Origin: Lysinibacillus cavernae
GTDB taxonomy: Bacteria > Bacillota > Bacilli > Bacillales_A > Planococcaceae
Assembly: GCF_009724685.1 (NCBI RefSeq)
Contig: NZ_WMEF01000002.1
Span: 496,001-560,000, forward strand
Reading direction: 5' to 3'
Length of the DNA: 64,000 nt
Shown here: positions 18,555-27,646 of the stretch, piece after piece
Layout of the letters: the number at the start of each line of letters is the position of its first letter
Numbering within the stretch: position 1 is the stretch's first letter
Translations under genes and position numbers: made by a program
The notes under the pieces: model-generated
What the model was told of the DNA's origin: nothing
Databases searched by the model: none
Seen by the model: only the letters and a program-made list of their open reading frames with translations

Positions 18555-19736
18555 CTAGTTTTCTTTAGTAATAACGGCGGTCTCAAACCCACTATTTATT
18601 TTTTTGAATAGCAAAATGGCAAGAAGTAAAGCGATGCTTACAGCACCCAAACCTACCCAATTCAAATTCAGGACAGAGGTATGGCTGATGACAAGCCCGC
18701 CTAATCCAGATCCCAGCGCAAAACCAAATTGGATGAAGGAAGTATTTATGCTTAGGGCAATGTCTGGATTTCGAGGTACCAGTGTGACCAGAAATAGTTG
18801 CTGTGCAGGGGAAATACTCCATGTTGCCAACATAAAAATCATTAAAATCAAGATCAATACAAAGAGATGGACACCCGCTAGAGCGAATAGAAAGAGCGTT
18901 GCTCCTTGTAACAGCAGTCCGAGGTAAATTGTGAATTTCGATCCCCTTGCATCTGCCAATTGCCCGCCCACTCTTGATCCAACGAAGCTGCAAATGCCAG
19001 CCAGGAATAGAATGCCACTAATTTCGGTTATGGAAAGAGTGGATGTGGCTTGCAAGAAAGGCGTAATATAAGTGAATAGAGTAGCATATCCACCTATATA
19101 AAATAATGTAATAGCCAAGGCAGTTACTATTTTTGAATCTTTTAGAATGGAGAGCTGCATCCTGATGGTAACCGTTTCTTTTTCCTTGATTACCGGAACC
19201 TTTTGATAGACGATTAGCAATGGAAGAATGGTTAATAAACCAATCAAAATAAACAAAACTCTCCATCCAAACATCTCGCTAAAATATGTGCCGATCGGTA
19301 CCCCTAGCACAAGTGAGCTGCTTAGGCCCATCAAAATAATGCCAATAGCACGGCCTCTTCTTTCTTTTTCAACCAGTCGAGTGGCTACTGCCATGGCTAC
19401 AACTGTAGCGATTCCTCCACTAACTCCTTGAATAATTCGTATCCATAGTGCGATTTCATAAGAAGGGCTTATAAACATCAGTCCATTGCTGACAATGAAC
19501 ACACAAAGCGTTACCATGAGCAACTTTTTACGGTCCACATTAATCGTTAGGGCGATTAGAATTGGAGCGACAATGGCTGCAGCGAGGGCAAATACAGTCA
19601 CCAACAACCCCGCTTCAGAAATAGTTACTCCAAAGTCTACCGCGATCATTTCAATTACTCCTGTAATAATGTATTCAACAGTTCCGATTAGAAAAACAGC
19701 AAGTGCTAGAACATAGATGATCAGATTTCCTTTCAA
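18555..19736 (-). CDS. MFS efflux transporter, 12 membrane segments
   Basis: A 393-residue major facilitator with about 12 hydrophobic segments, of the AraJ/drug:proton antiporter type. The first half shows IIQGVSGGIATVVAMAVATRLV and RRGRAIGIILMGLSSSLVLGVPIG-like segments typical of DHA1 drug exporters. The first codon follows the MerR-family gene by 18 bases on the same strand, so the pump is probably made when that regulator senses a drug-like ligand. Exported substrate unknown. Confidence 0.88.
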   Translation of the reverse strand: MKGNLIIYVLALAVFLIGTVEYIITGVIEMIAVDFGVTISEAGLLVTVFALAAAIVAPILIALTINVDRKKLLMVTLCVFIVSNGLMFISPSYEIALWIRIIQGVSGGIATVVAMAVATRLVEKERRGRAIGIILMGLSSSLVLGVPIGTYFSEMFGWRVLFILIGLLTILPLLIVYQKVPVIKEKETVTIRMQLSILKDSKIVTALAITLFYIGGYATLFTYITPFLQATSTLSITEISGILFLAGICSFVGSRVGGQLADARGSKFTIYLGLLLQGATLFLFALAGVHLFVLILILMIFMLATWSISPAQQLFLVTLVPRNPDIALSINTSFIQFGFALGSGLGGLVISHTSVLNLNWVGLGAVSIALLLAILLFKKINSGFETAVITKEN

Positions 19737-19754
19737 CTCAATTCACTCCTCCAG

Positions 19755-20573
19755 TTAGCTTGTTATAATTGGAATTTGTATTTCCATTAATTGTGCATCT
19801 TGTGTTGTAGATAATGGCAAATATATTTCCCTACCAGGTTCGTTTTCTTTAATCTGATAGTTATTTTTCACAATCCATTTAGCTAAATCAACACAGGCTG
19901 TACAAGCAAAGTTAGAATCCGAACGAAAGGCCATTGTGGCCATCATCGGCTCAGGAGGCAGAGTCCGTAGTTGGAATGTATCTGGGAATGATGGAAGCTC
20001 CCGAGTTAAAAAATAACCGACTTCAAATTCAAATTCATCCTCTTTTTCATCAATTTCTTTCCATAAAACGACCTTAGGACTTTGAGTCAATTGGCGAGTT
20101 TCCTTAGTTAATAATTGATTAAATGTACGAAATAGGTCTGGAATGTCTTCTTCTCTCCCGCGCGCTTTCAAAGAAAGGAACTGCTGAGCACCTTCTGCTT
20201 TAATCCTGATTTCTTGTTCTGATTCCACTTGCCCCTCTCTTTCTATAAGTTGCATACGCTCCTCAATCCGGGCGAGCTTGGCTTGTTCCATATCGATAAT
20301 TTGCTGAATTTCACTTTTTTTCAGCTTAAACATCCCTTGGATTTCCTTCAACGTAATCTCTTCGTGGAGCAAATGTATAATTTGTGGCAAGGTAAACCCC
20401 AATTCCTTATAGATAAAGATTCGGTTGAGCTCAAGAAGCTGGTCTGCTGAATAATAACGGTAGCCTGTGTCATGATCCACCTTTCTCGGCTTTAATATGC
20501 CAATCTGATCATAATAACGCAATGTTTTTAAGGATACTTTGCTTAGCCTGGAAAACTCACTGATTTTAAACAA
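19755..20573 (-). CDS. MerR-family activator with GyrI-like effector domain
   Basis: A 272-residue BmrR-type regulator. The N-terminal winged helix has the MerR signature FSRLSKVSLKTLRYYDQIG and GYRYYSADQL, followed by a long dimerisation helix (residues 75-125) and a C-terminal effector domain from about residue 130 that resembles GyrI/BmrR ligand-binding domains. It is the first gene of a two-gene unit with the MFS pump. A matching stretched-spacer promoter lies just upstream, so autoregulation is expected. Confidence 0.9.
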   Translation of the reverse strand: MFKISEFSRLSKVSLKTLRYYDQIGILKPRKVDHDTGYRYYSADQLLELNRIFIYKELGFTLPQIIHLLHEEITLKEIQGMFKLKKSEIQQIIDMEQAKLARIEERMQLIEREGQVESEQEIRIKAEGAQQFLSLKARGREEDIPDLFRTFNQLLTKETRQLTQSPKVVLWKEIDEKEDEFEFEVGYFLTRELPSFPDTFQLRTLPPEPMMATMAFRSDSNFACTACVDLAKWIVKNNYQIKENEPGREIYLPLSTTQDAQLMEIQIPIITS

Positions 20574-20603
20574 AATATCACCTCCAATCTATAACGTAAT
20601 GAA

Positions 20604-20635
20604 AGTATACAGTTTCCCGTGCAGGGGAAAGTCAA
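20604..20635 (-). promoter_or_regulatory. MerR-type promoter/operator
   Basis: On the minus strand, TTGACT (20635-20630) and TATACT (20609-20604) are separated by 20 bases, longer than the usual 17. The spacer contains the inverted repeat TTTCCC / GGGAAA. This is the classic architecture that MerR activators twist into an active promoter. Confidence 0.85.
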
Positions 20636-20682
20636 GTGTGCGAAGTTTTCATTCTAGCAGGAATAAGTTTGGTTTTTATCAA

Positions 20683-20907
20683 CGCTAGTACCAATACTTA
20701 TATATAGGATTTTTTGCTTGCTTTGAAAAGGTACTTCTTGAAAAACTTTTTTCTAGTTTTAAAAAATTGGACGTAGCGTTCTGTAAACCATCTTGTTCCA
20801 CGTAGCATTAAAGCATATGTATTCCTAAAACCCCGTGAACCCTTAAAATAGGAGTAACCCATGCACTGATTTTTGTCGTCATGTCAAAATATAAAAAGAT
20901 CCCTGTA
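20683..20907. repeat. Decayed partial duplicate of the 30.7-31.0 kb region
   Basis: Short identical blocks run in the same order as at 30748-31038: CTAGTACCAATAC versus CCAGTACCAATAC, GGTACTTCTTGAAAAA versus GGTGCTTCTTGAAAAA, ATCTTGTTCCACGTA, CATTAAAGCATATG, GTAACCCATGCA and TTTTTGTC-TCATGTCAAA. The copy is shorter by internal deletions. It corresponds to the 5' part of the methyltransferase and the 3' end of ccdA and codes for nothing now. Confidence 0.85.
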
Positions 20908-20951
20908 GAGTGCTAAATTATGTAACTGAAAAACGATTCCTCAAGATATCT

Positions 20952-21893
20952 TCATTCGTATTGTTTGATTAGTTCCTGTAACTTGCTTTTTATTTGTTCC
21001 CGTACTACCTGAGGTTGTTTTACGTTGGCCTCTATGCCTAAGCCTAGGAAAAAATGGACGATCCATGGTGTAAACGAAGTGTTCATTTTTGTACGTATCG
21101 TACCAAAGCCATCCTCTCGCAGGTTAAGCCACTGGGATAACCAAACTTCTGATTGACATCGTCTTACTCCCTCTGGTGTTAAATCTACCTCAAGGTCTAA
21201 CATAGTTTCCTCATTTGTTGGCATGATCCACGACCTTATGTGCTCATTCGCCATATTTAATTTCAAACTTTGGTCTGCGTCTAAAGAAAAATCCTTCACT
21301 CTATCTACACGAAACACTCGATAATCCTCTGCTAAAAAACAATAGGCCTGGCAGTACCATAACCCATTCATCGTATAAATTCCGAGAGGTTGAATTACTC
21401 TACTTTTGCTAGTAGAAGCTTCATACAGGATCGTGACGACATGTTGATCCAGTGCAGCTTCAAGTAGTTCCTTTAAAAATGGAACATGTAACTCATGTGG
21501 AGGCACCCAAAATATAAGGCGTTGTTGCATACTTTCAATCTTTTTCTTTAATTCACTCGACAAATAGTGGAAAAATTTATCTAATGCTGTATTCACTTCG
21601 TTTTTGAAGGGGAGTGCTTTGTAATTACGTAACGATTGGCAAGCAAAAAACAATGCGATTGCCTCATGTTCAGTAAAGCTGATTGGCGGTAACACTTTTT
21701 CACGTAAAACACGATAACCACCACTGGGTCCAGTTTCAGAATAAAGCGGTACACCAAGTTCACTCAGTTCCATTAAATCGCGAATCATTGTTCGGCGTGA
21801 AACACCGCATTCTTGTGCCATCTCCTGAATGGTAAATTTTTTACGTTCATTGACCTTCATCATGAGCTGAATAAGTCTTTGCGCTTTGTGCAT
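20952..21893 (-). CDS. WYL-domain transcriptional regulator, YafY type
   Basis: A 313-residue regulator: N-terminal HTH (residues 1-60, with QEMAQECGVSRRTMIRDL), then a WYL domain from about residue 130 (GIYTMNGLWYCQAYCF) and a C-terminal extension. The frame extends 14 codons upstream, but GAGGAGG stands 8 bases before the ATG at 21893, which I take as the start. It is divergent from the small protein at 22050 and the AlkC gene, suggesting it controls them; WYL proteins often sense nucleic-acid-type ligands or DNA damage. Confidence 0.88.
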   Translation of the reverse strand: MHKAQRLIQLMMKVNERKKFTIQEMAQECGVSRRTMIRDLMELSELGVPLYSETGPSGGYRVLREKVLPPISFTEHEAIALFFACQSLRNYKALPFKNEVNTALDKFFHYLSSELKKKIESMQQRLIFWVPPHELHVPFLKELLEAALDQHVVTILYEASTSKSRVIQPLGIYTMNGLWYCQAYCFLAEDYRVFRVDRVKDFSLDADQSLKLNMANEHIRSWIMPTNEETMLDLEVDLTPEGVRRCQSEVWLSQWLNLREDGFGTIRTKMNTSFTPWIVHFFLGLGIEANVKQPQVVREQIKSKLQELIKQYE

Positions 21894-22049
21894 AAAAAAG
21901 TTCCTCCTCTTCAAAAAATGAATTAATAGTGCCAATAGTTGTCACTATTATCCCGTATAGTAAAACTCGAAGTCAATATTTATGAAGCTTTGAAATCTAT
22001 ACGGGAATTACATTGACTTCCTTATTAAGAACATCGGAGGAGACGACAA

Positions 22050-22373
22050 ATGGAACTAGAAAAACAAAACTATGTAATGGAAGTTGTATTATTTGAGCTA
22101 AAGCAGGGGACTGACAAGCATCGTTTCTGTCAAGCAGCTGCCGCACTTACCGAGGTATTAAAATTCGAAGTATCCGGATTCGAGGGGCGCACTTTGCTAC
22201 ATACAGCAGATGAAAGTCAATGGGCCGACATCATATATTGGTGCGACATGGAAAGAGCATCGACTGCAATGGAGCAACTCAAGTCTATACCAGCGTTTCA
22301 AAATTTTGTGTCGATGATCGATTCAAAGGAGATTACGCTAAGACATCTGATTCCGACTAATTTGAACTTGTAG
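22050..22373 (+). CDS. Small protein, possible dimeric alpha/beta-barrel
   Basis: A 107-residue protein with the pattern strand-helix-strand-strand-helix-strand: VMEVVLFELKQGTD, then a helix (FCQAAAALTEVL), GFEGRTLLHTADESQWADIIYW and a helix ending IPAFQNFVSMID. This resembles antibiotic-biosynthesis-monooxygenase-like ferredoxin folds, without clear catalytic residues. GGAGGAGACGACAA precedes the ATG. Divergent from the WYL regulator and 51 bases ahead of the alkylation-repair gene. Confidence 0.7.
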   Translation: MELEKQNYVMEVVLFELKQGTDKHRFCQAAAALTEVLKFEVSGFEGRTLLHTADESQWADIIYWCDMERASTAMEQLKSIPAFQNFVSMIDSKEITLRHLIPTNLNL

Positions 22374-22424
22374 ATGTTTGTTAAGTGCCTATGGAATTAC
22401 TAGCTAACAGAAGGGAAATAGAAC

Positions 22425-23522
22425 ATGGCTGATACATTTGCGGGTAAATACACACCGGATTTCTTCAACAAATTTACGCATATTGTAAAACTAGAATATC
22501 CTGCTTTCGATGCACATAAGTTTATGAGTTTAATCTACGACGATCACTGGGAAAAGGAACAATTCAAACAGCGTATCAGACATATTAGTGCTTCTTTACG
22601 AATGACCTTACCTACGTCCTATAGTGATGCATTATCTATTTTGACTCGCATTGCACCTAAATGTATTGGAGTGGAATACTTATTCTTTCCAGATTTTGTG
22701 GAAGTGAATGGATTAGATGATTGGCATGATTCCATTCATGCATTAGAGATATTTACACAATTCTCCAGTTCAGAGTTTGCTGTTCGGTCTTTCATATTAA
22801 AAGATCCAGAAAGGATGATGGATCAAATGCTGAAGTGGGCGAGCCATCCCAATCATCATATCAGACGGTTAGCCAGCGAGGGGTGCCGACCAAGATTACC
22901 TTGGGCGCCTATATTGCAAGCATTCAAATTGAATCCATCACCCATTTTACCGATCTTAAACCAGCTTAAACAGGATACTTCTGTGTATGTACAGAAAAGT
23001 GTGGCTAACAATTTGAATGATATTTCCAAAGACCATCCAGATTTAGTGAAAGATATCGCTCATAACTGGTATGGAGCGAACTCCATTACAAATTGGATTA
23101 TTAAACATGGATGTCGTGGTTTACTAAGGAAGGGAGATGCAGCAGTACTTTTCTTGCTTGGTTTTGAAATCTCTCCAAATGTGTCAGTTACTGAATTATC
23201 GCTAGAAGAGGTTAGTTTGGAAATTGGGCAAACGCTTAATTTTTCATTTTTCGTTCAGACTAATTCCTCTGAATCGCAGAAGCTCCGTGTGGAATACGGG
23301 ATTGATTTTGTCAAAGCCAATGGAACGACTTCTAGAAAATTATTTAAAGTGACGGAACGCATATTCGAAAAAGAAGGCCGCCGATATATAAAGAGTCATC
23401 ATTTTAAAGATTTGACAACCCGTAAGCATTATCCAGGTAAACATAAGCTAGCCATCATAATAAATGGTAAAGAGCTAGCTACAACACAATTTTATGTCCG
23501 TAATACCGCAGAATTTTTTTAA
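22425..23522 (+). CDS. alkC: AlkC-type DNA alkylation repair glycosylase
   Basis: A 365-residue protein. Residues 1-265 form HEAT-like helical repeats of the AlkC/AlkD superfamily; HHIRRLASEGCRPRLPWA near residue 145 and KSVANNLNDISKDHP near residue 190 are family hallmarks. From about 270 a beta-rich Ig-like domain follows (SLEIGQTLNFSFFV, KHYPGKHKLAII). AlkC enzymes remove N3-alkylated purines such as 3-methyladenine by clamping around DNA. Likely co-transcribed with the small gene upstream and regulated by the divergent WYL protein. Confidence 0.88.
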   Translation: MADTFAGKYTPDFFNKFTHIVKLEYPAFDAHKFMSLIYDDHWEKEQFKQRIRHISASLRMTLPTSYSDALSILTRIAPKCIGVEYLFFPDFVEVNGLDDWHDSIHALEIFTQFSSSEFAVRSFILKDPERMMDQMLKWASHPNHHIRRLASEGCRPRLPWAPILQAFKLNPSPILPILNQLKQDTSVYVQKSVANNLNDISKDHPDLVKDIAHNWYGANSITNWIIKHGCRGLLRKGDAAVLFLLGFEISPNVSVTELSLEEVSLEIGQTLNFSFFVQTNSSESQKLRVEYGIDFVKANGTTSRKLFKVTERIFEKEGRRYIKSHHFKDLTTRKHYPGKHKLAIIINGKELATTQFYVRNTAEFF

Positions 23523-23639
23523 GAAAAGTAAGAATCACACAAAAATGATAATAGGATATCGCGTAATACGTCATCTATTCTCTGTAATTAACCAAAACGG
23601 TCGTTAAGAAACCGTGTTTAATGGAGCAAAGCAGCCAAT

Positions 23640-23683
23640 AAAAAAAGTCGGTTTCCTTATCGTACAGGAAATCGACTTTTTTA
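23640..23683. terminator. Bidirectional terminator
   Basis: AAAAGTCGGTTTCCT / AGGAAATCGACTTTT stem flanked by A and T runs, between the convergent alkC and Crp-like genes. Confidence 0.9.
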
Positions 23684-23711
23684 GGTTTACATTTGTTTGA
23701 TAATTTTATCC

Positions 23712-24344
23712 TCATAAAAATTTTTCAAGGTATTTTTCTATTTCTTCAATTGAATTTATAGAGAATTTTTTATCTTTGTAACTTATAACGTCCTCATTTA
23801 TGCACTGAGCTATTGAACGATTTAAGCTTCTAATTGGTGCACAGACCTCACTTGATAAATTTTGTTTTGTAAGGGTATCTAAATCACCGATTTTATAATG
23901 ATTATGAATACTTAATAAGATACGATCTTTAACTGTTAGCAATGATAATTTTGCTGTAGTATCTGAACTTAAAGTTAATTTTAAGGCAAGTTGTTTTATT
24001 ATGTAAAAATTAAAATTAAAATCGGTTTTCATCCATTCATAAACCTTTGTTTTATGGATGGCTATCGTTTCACAATTTTGTTTTGCAATTACACCGAGTG
24101 TTTTCATTTTTTCATTAAAAATTTCTATTTCCCCAAAACAACTATATGAATCATAAATATAAAGGGAAAGCATTGCTCCCTCATAACTTTGTCTATACAC
24201 TTCTGCACTACCTGTAGTTAGAATATAAAGATAATTATTTTGTTCATGCGGGTGAAGAATAAGGCTACCTTTCTTGTGTCTTCTATAAATAAATTCTTTC
24301 TTAATATGCTTTGGTGCATCATTCACAATATCTTTAAAATCCAT
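23712..24344 (-). CDS. Crp/Fnr-family transcriptional regulator
   Basis: A 210-residue regulator with an N-terminal cyclic-nucleotide-binding fold (residues 20-115: YLYILTTGSAEVYRQ, SCFGEIEIF) and a C-terminal winged helix from about 150 (LSSEVCAPIRSLNRSIAQCI). The usual Arg-Ser phosphate cassette of cAMP binders is not evident, so the ligand is unknown. It is divergent from a nucleoside hydrolase/sugar kinase pair with 93 bases between, and is therefore a candidate regulator of that operon. Confidence 0.85.
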   Translation of the reverse strand: MDFKDIVNDAPKHIKKEFIYRRHKKGSLILHPHEQNNYLYILTTGSAEVYRQSYEGAMLSLYIYDSYSCFGEIEIFNEKMKTLGVIAKQNCETIAIHKTKVYEWMKTDFNFNFYIIKQLALKLTLSSDTTAKLSLLTVKDRILLSIHNHYKIGDLDTLTKQNLSSEVCAPIRSLNRSIAQCINEDVISYKDKKFSINSIEEIEKYLEKFL

Positions 24345-24437
24345 ATGTTCACCTTCTTTTCGCTTTTGGTCATTTGACCTATTTTCATTATAGATTGAAT
24401 TATATAATCAGGACAAATAAGGATTGGAGGTCTTGTT

Positions 24438-25391
24438 ATGAGAAAATTAATTATTGATACAGATACCGGGAGTGATGACGCTGTAGCGTTAATTATGTCA
24501 TTAAAATCAACTAATCTTAAAGTAGAAGCGATCACAACTGTTTGTGGCAATGTCCCAGTTGAATTAGCAACTAAAAATGCACTAATGACGATTGAAGTGG
24601 CTAATGGTCAAAAGCCACCTCTTTATGTTGGAGCAGGCAAACCACTTATGCGTGATTTAGTTACAGCTGTTAATGTTCATGGTGAAGACGGAATGGGAGA
24701 TTGTCATTTAATAAATCCTACTCTTTTGCCAGAAACCAAGCATGCCGTAGATGCTATTCTTGAAATTATTGAAAATAACCCTGATGAAATCGAAATTGTA
24801 ACCATTGGTCCTGTTACAAATATTGCCCTTGCCATTTTAAAAGCACCTGAGACCATGAAAAAGGTAAAGCATATTTACACAATGGGCACTTCAGGCTTTG
24901 GCCCTGGAAACACTACACCTGTTGCTGAATTTAATGTGTATGTAGATGCAGAGGCATATAGTATTATGCTCAACGCAGGTATACCGACTACCATCATTGG
25001 ATTTGATGTATGTTTAGGTGAGGCAGCTTTAAATAAGGACGATATGGATGTATTACTATCAAGTGGTAAAGAAGAAGCTGTGTTCTCTGTTAAATGTAAC
25101 CGCACCTTGCTTGAATATAATTTACAAAGAAGTAATGAACATATTGTTGATTTACCAGATGCCGTGGCAATGGGTGTTGTATTATGGGATGAAATTGTTC
25201 TTGAAGACAAGTTATGTTACTGCTATGTGTGCACGACAGAAGCTGCTGCCTATGGTCAAGTGATAGTAAACGACGGTAGTAAACTTGCCATTTCTGACGG
25301 ATTTGCAGGTCACACTCCTAATGCAATAGTTTGTAAGACCATTGACAATCAGTTATTCAAGAAACGTCTATTAGAATTATTGGTAAGTTAA
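24438..25391 (+). CDS. Inosine-uridine-preferring nucleoside hydrolase
   Basis: A 317-residue hydrolase that cleaves ribonucleosides to base plus ribose. The calcium-binding N-terminal motif DTDTGSDDAVAL (residues 7-18) is intact, as are VEAITTVCGN, TIGPVTNIALAI and the FNVYVDAEA segment. GGATTGGAGG precedes the ATG. It is followed 17 bases later by a ribokinase-type gene, so the pair should channel nucleoside ribose into ribose phosphate. Confidence 0.92.
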   Translation: MRKLIIDTDTGSDDAVALIMSLKSTNLKVEAITTVCGNVPVELATKNALMTIEVANGQKPPLYVGAGKPLMRDLVTAVNVHGEDGMGDCHLINPTLLPETKHAVDAILEIIENNPDEIEIVTIGPVTNIALAILKAPETMKKVKHIYTMGTSGFGPGNTTPVAEFNVYVDAEAYSIMLNAGIPTTIIGFDVCLGEAALNKDDMDVLLSSGKEEAVFSVKCNRTLLEYNLQRSNEHIVDLPDAVAMGVVLWDEIVLEDKLCYCYVCTTEAAAYGQVIVNDGSKLAISDGFAGHTPNAIVCKTIDNQLFKKRLLELLVS

Positions 25392-25408
25392 CATTATGGG
25401 GTGTTTAG

Positions 25409-26287
25409 ATGAAATTTTTAAATTTCGGATCATTAAATATCGATAAAGTTTATACAATTCCTCACATTGTTAAAGAAGGAGAAACGTTATCTTCGGTCAG
25501 TTATGATGAATATCCAGGTGGCAAAGGATTAAACCAATCCATAGCCCTTGCAAAATCTGGTGCTCAAGTGTTTCATGCAGGTAAAATTGGCAAAGATGGC
25601 CTGTTTCTAAAACAAGAATTAGCATTAGAAGGAATTAGTGTTGAGAGAATATATGATGACGGTTTGATAACAGGTCATGCCATTATTCAAGTGGCTCCAA
25701 CAGGTGAGAACTGCATTTTCCTCTATGGTGGAGCGAATAAAGAAATAACGGTTGAACAAATTGATAACGTATTAGAGGACTTCAATGCCGATGATTTCCT
25801 AGTTCTACAAAACGAAATAAATTGTCTAGATTACCTAATCAATGCTGCTTTTAAAAAGGGTTTAACCATTGCGTTAAATCCTTCTCCAATAAGTGATTCT
25901 ATTAAGAGCTTAGACTATTCAAAAATTAACTATCTGATACTGAATGAGATCGAAGGACGAGAAATGACTGGGGAAAAATCACCTAACAAAATACTCGATC
26001 ACTTACTATCAAACTATAATAATTTAAAGGTTGTGCTGACTTTAGGTACAAATGGTGTCGTATATAGAGACAATGTACAAGAACACAAGCAAGAAATCTA
26101 TAAAGTCAAAGTGAAAGACACGACGGCAGCAGGTGATACTTTCTTGGGTTATTTCCTTAGCATGATTTCCCAGAAACATGATATTAAATTTGCACTTATA
26201 GTTGCCTCAAAAGCTGCTTCACTTGCAGTATCTAGAAAAGGCTCCTCTTCTTCTATCCCGGTTTTGGCAGAGGTACTCGGTAAATAA
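25409..26287 (+). CDS. PfkB-family sugar kinase, ribokinase-like
   Basis: A 292-residue PfkB kinase. The substrate motif is GGKGLNQSIALAKSG (residues 34-48), and the ATP/anion-hole signature is DTTAAGDTFLGYFL near residue 235, with the catalytic Asp in AAGD. Downstream position in the nucleoside-hydrolase operon makes ribose or a nucleoside the likely substrate. Confidence 0.9.
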   Translation: MKFLNFGSLNIDKVYTIPHIVKEGETLSSVSYDEYPGGKGLNQSIALAKSGAQVFHAGKIGKDGLFLKQELALEGISVERIYDDGLITGHAIIQVAPTGENCIFLYGGANKEITVEQIDNVLEDFNADDFLVLQNEINCLDYLINAAFKKGLTIALNPSPISDSIKSLDYSKINYLILNEIEGREMTGEKSPNKILDHLLSNYNNLKVVLTLGTNGVVYRDNVQEHKQEIYKVKVKDTTAAGDTFLGYFLSMISQKHDIKFALIVASKAASLAVSRKGSSSSIPVLAEVLGK

Positions 26288-26558
26288 GTTAGATATACAT
26301 GATAGATAGGAAAGCTGCCGATTATTGAAGGTAATGACATCACTTTTCCCGCATGGTGATGATTCCACTCTTATGGGGAGTTACGGAAATAAGGTCATGC
26401 AGAGCCACTTGCAAGGGGAACGTAACACCAAATGTTTATCTTAATGTCCTCAGTAGTAGTAATCCATCTATTTGAGTCGGTTAGTTTCGTACTTATTTGC
26501 AAACAGTACATGGCTTAATTTGATATCGGCAAGTGTATTTGAAAGGAGTAGATTAAAA
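26288..26558. other. Non-coding stretch between kinase and HD gene
   Basis: I see no gene here. A short CATCAC / GTGATG hairpin lies near 26337-26360. The HD-domain frame continues open leftwards to a TTG at 26472, but without a ribosome binding site or family similarity. Confidence 0.4.
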
Positions 26559-27116
26559 ATTGAGATAAGAAAATACCTTGATTTTATTAAAGAAGTTGAA
26601 GGCTTGAAGTCAGTCACAAGGACGGCTTGGATGAAATCAGGTCGTCAAGAAAGTACAGCTGAACACTCATGGAGATTAGCACTTTTCGCAGCAATCGTAG
26701 CAAGGCAATTTCCAGAATTAGATCACGGGAAAGTACTATTTATGAGTTTAGTTCATGATCTTGGTGAACGTTATAGTGGAGACCAATCCGCCGTGTTACT
26801 GCCAGATAAGTTAGAGAAGACAAAAGAAGAAGAATTTGCAATTAAAAAGTTGGCAAGCTTTTTACCAGAAGAAATTGGTCATCATATAATTGATGTCTGT
26901 AAAGAGTACAATGAAGGAGTAACAAAGGAAGCTGTTTTGGTAAAAGCACTTGATAAAGCTGAAACCATTATACAGCATAATCAAGGGAAAAATCCTCCTG
27001 ACTTCGACTATGAATTTAATCTCACCTATGGCTTAAAATATTTTGAACAGGAACCTTTCCTAATAAGTTTAAGAGCAGAACTGGATAGAGAGACAAGATA
27101 CAAGTTAAATCAATAA
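26559..27116 (+). CDS. HD-domain phosphohydrolase, YfbR-like
   Basis: About 185 residues of an HD-superfamily phosphohydrolase of the 5'-deoxynucleotidase YfbR type. The metal ligands are visible: the His in TAEHSWRL, the HD pair in LVHDLGERYSGD, and a late Asp in KALDKAE. Family proteins begin near EIRKYLDFIKEVEGLKSV. There GAAAGGAG at 26541-26548 is followed by ATT at 26559 rather than ATG. Either ATT is used, a far upstream TTG at 26472 is used, or the start was lost by mutation. Confidence 0.8.
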   Translation: MEIRKYLDFIKEVEGLKSVTRTAWMKSGRQESTAEHSWRLALFAAIVARQFPELDHGKVLFMSLVHDLGERYSGDQSAVLLPDKLEKTKEEEFAIKKLASFLPEEIGHHIIDVCKEYNEGVTKEAVLVKALDKAETIIQHNQGKNPPDFDYEFNLTYGLKYFEQEPFLISLRAELDRETRYKLNQ

Positions 27117-27207
27117 AGAACGCATATTGTATTAAGAAAGTACCACTTATAGAGTAAGAAGAATTTTAACCTATCTACCTTTATTAAAAGAACAGGAGAC
27201 TATTTTG

Positions 27208-27240
27208 CCCCTTTAGATATGCTGTATCTGAAGGGGTTTT
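27208..27240 (+). terminator. Rho-independent terminator
   Basis: CCCCTTTAGATA / TATCTGAAGGGG hairpin followed by TTTT. Confidence 0.85.
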
Positions 27241-27646
27241 CTGTGGTAAAAGTTATAAGATTATACAGCAAACGGGCAAGATTGTGGAGGAAAGTGAACA
27301 ATACCAATTGTAGTTTATATAGACTGCAATAAAGATTGTAAAGGTTAAAACTTAATCGATTGAGTAGGTTATTTAAAAAAGGGTTTTTTATAATTTTGTG
27401 GAATTCATTAATGGTAGTAAGTTTTATTATGAGGGCTTACTTTAGAAAGATAGTGAAAAAGAGAGTTGATGTATTTCTGACATTCATGAAAATATAGGTG
27501 CAAGACAAGCCGTGCTATTAGCTATTAAAATTCGCGGTATTTAGGAAATCTATCATTAATGTACCCTATAAGTAGACACTTAAGTCAGATTTTTTCTTGT
27601 CTTGTAACTTTGAAAGATTACACTAAACAGTAAGGAGATTAGTTGT
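27241..27646. other. Apparently non-coding stretch
   Basis: About 400 AT-rich bases with only short broken frames. No promoter or repeat stands out, apart from AAGGAGATTAG just before the DinB gene, which is its ribosome binding site. Confidence 0.4.

Noticed and set aside
18592..19716. Several open frames opposite and alongside the MFS gene
   Set aside because: They are shadows of a long membrane-protein gene, without ribosome binding sites or protein-like composition.
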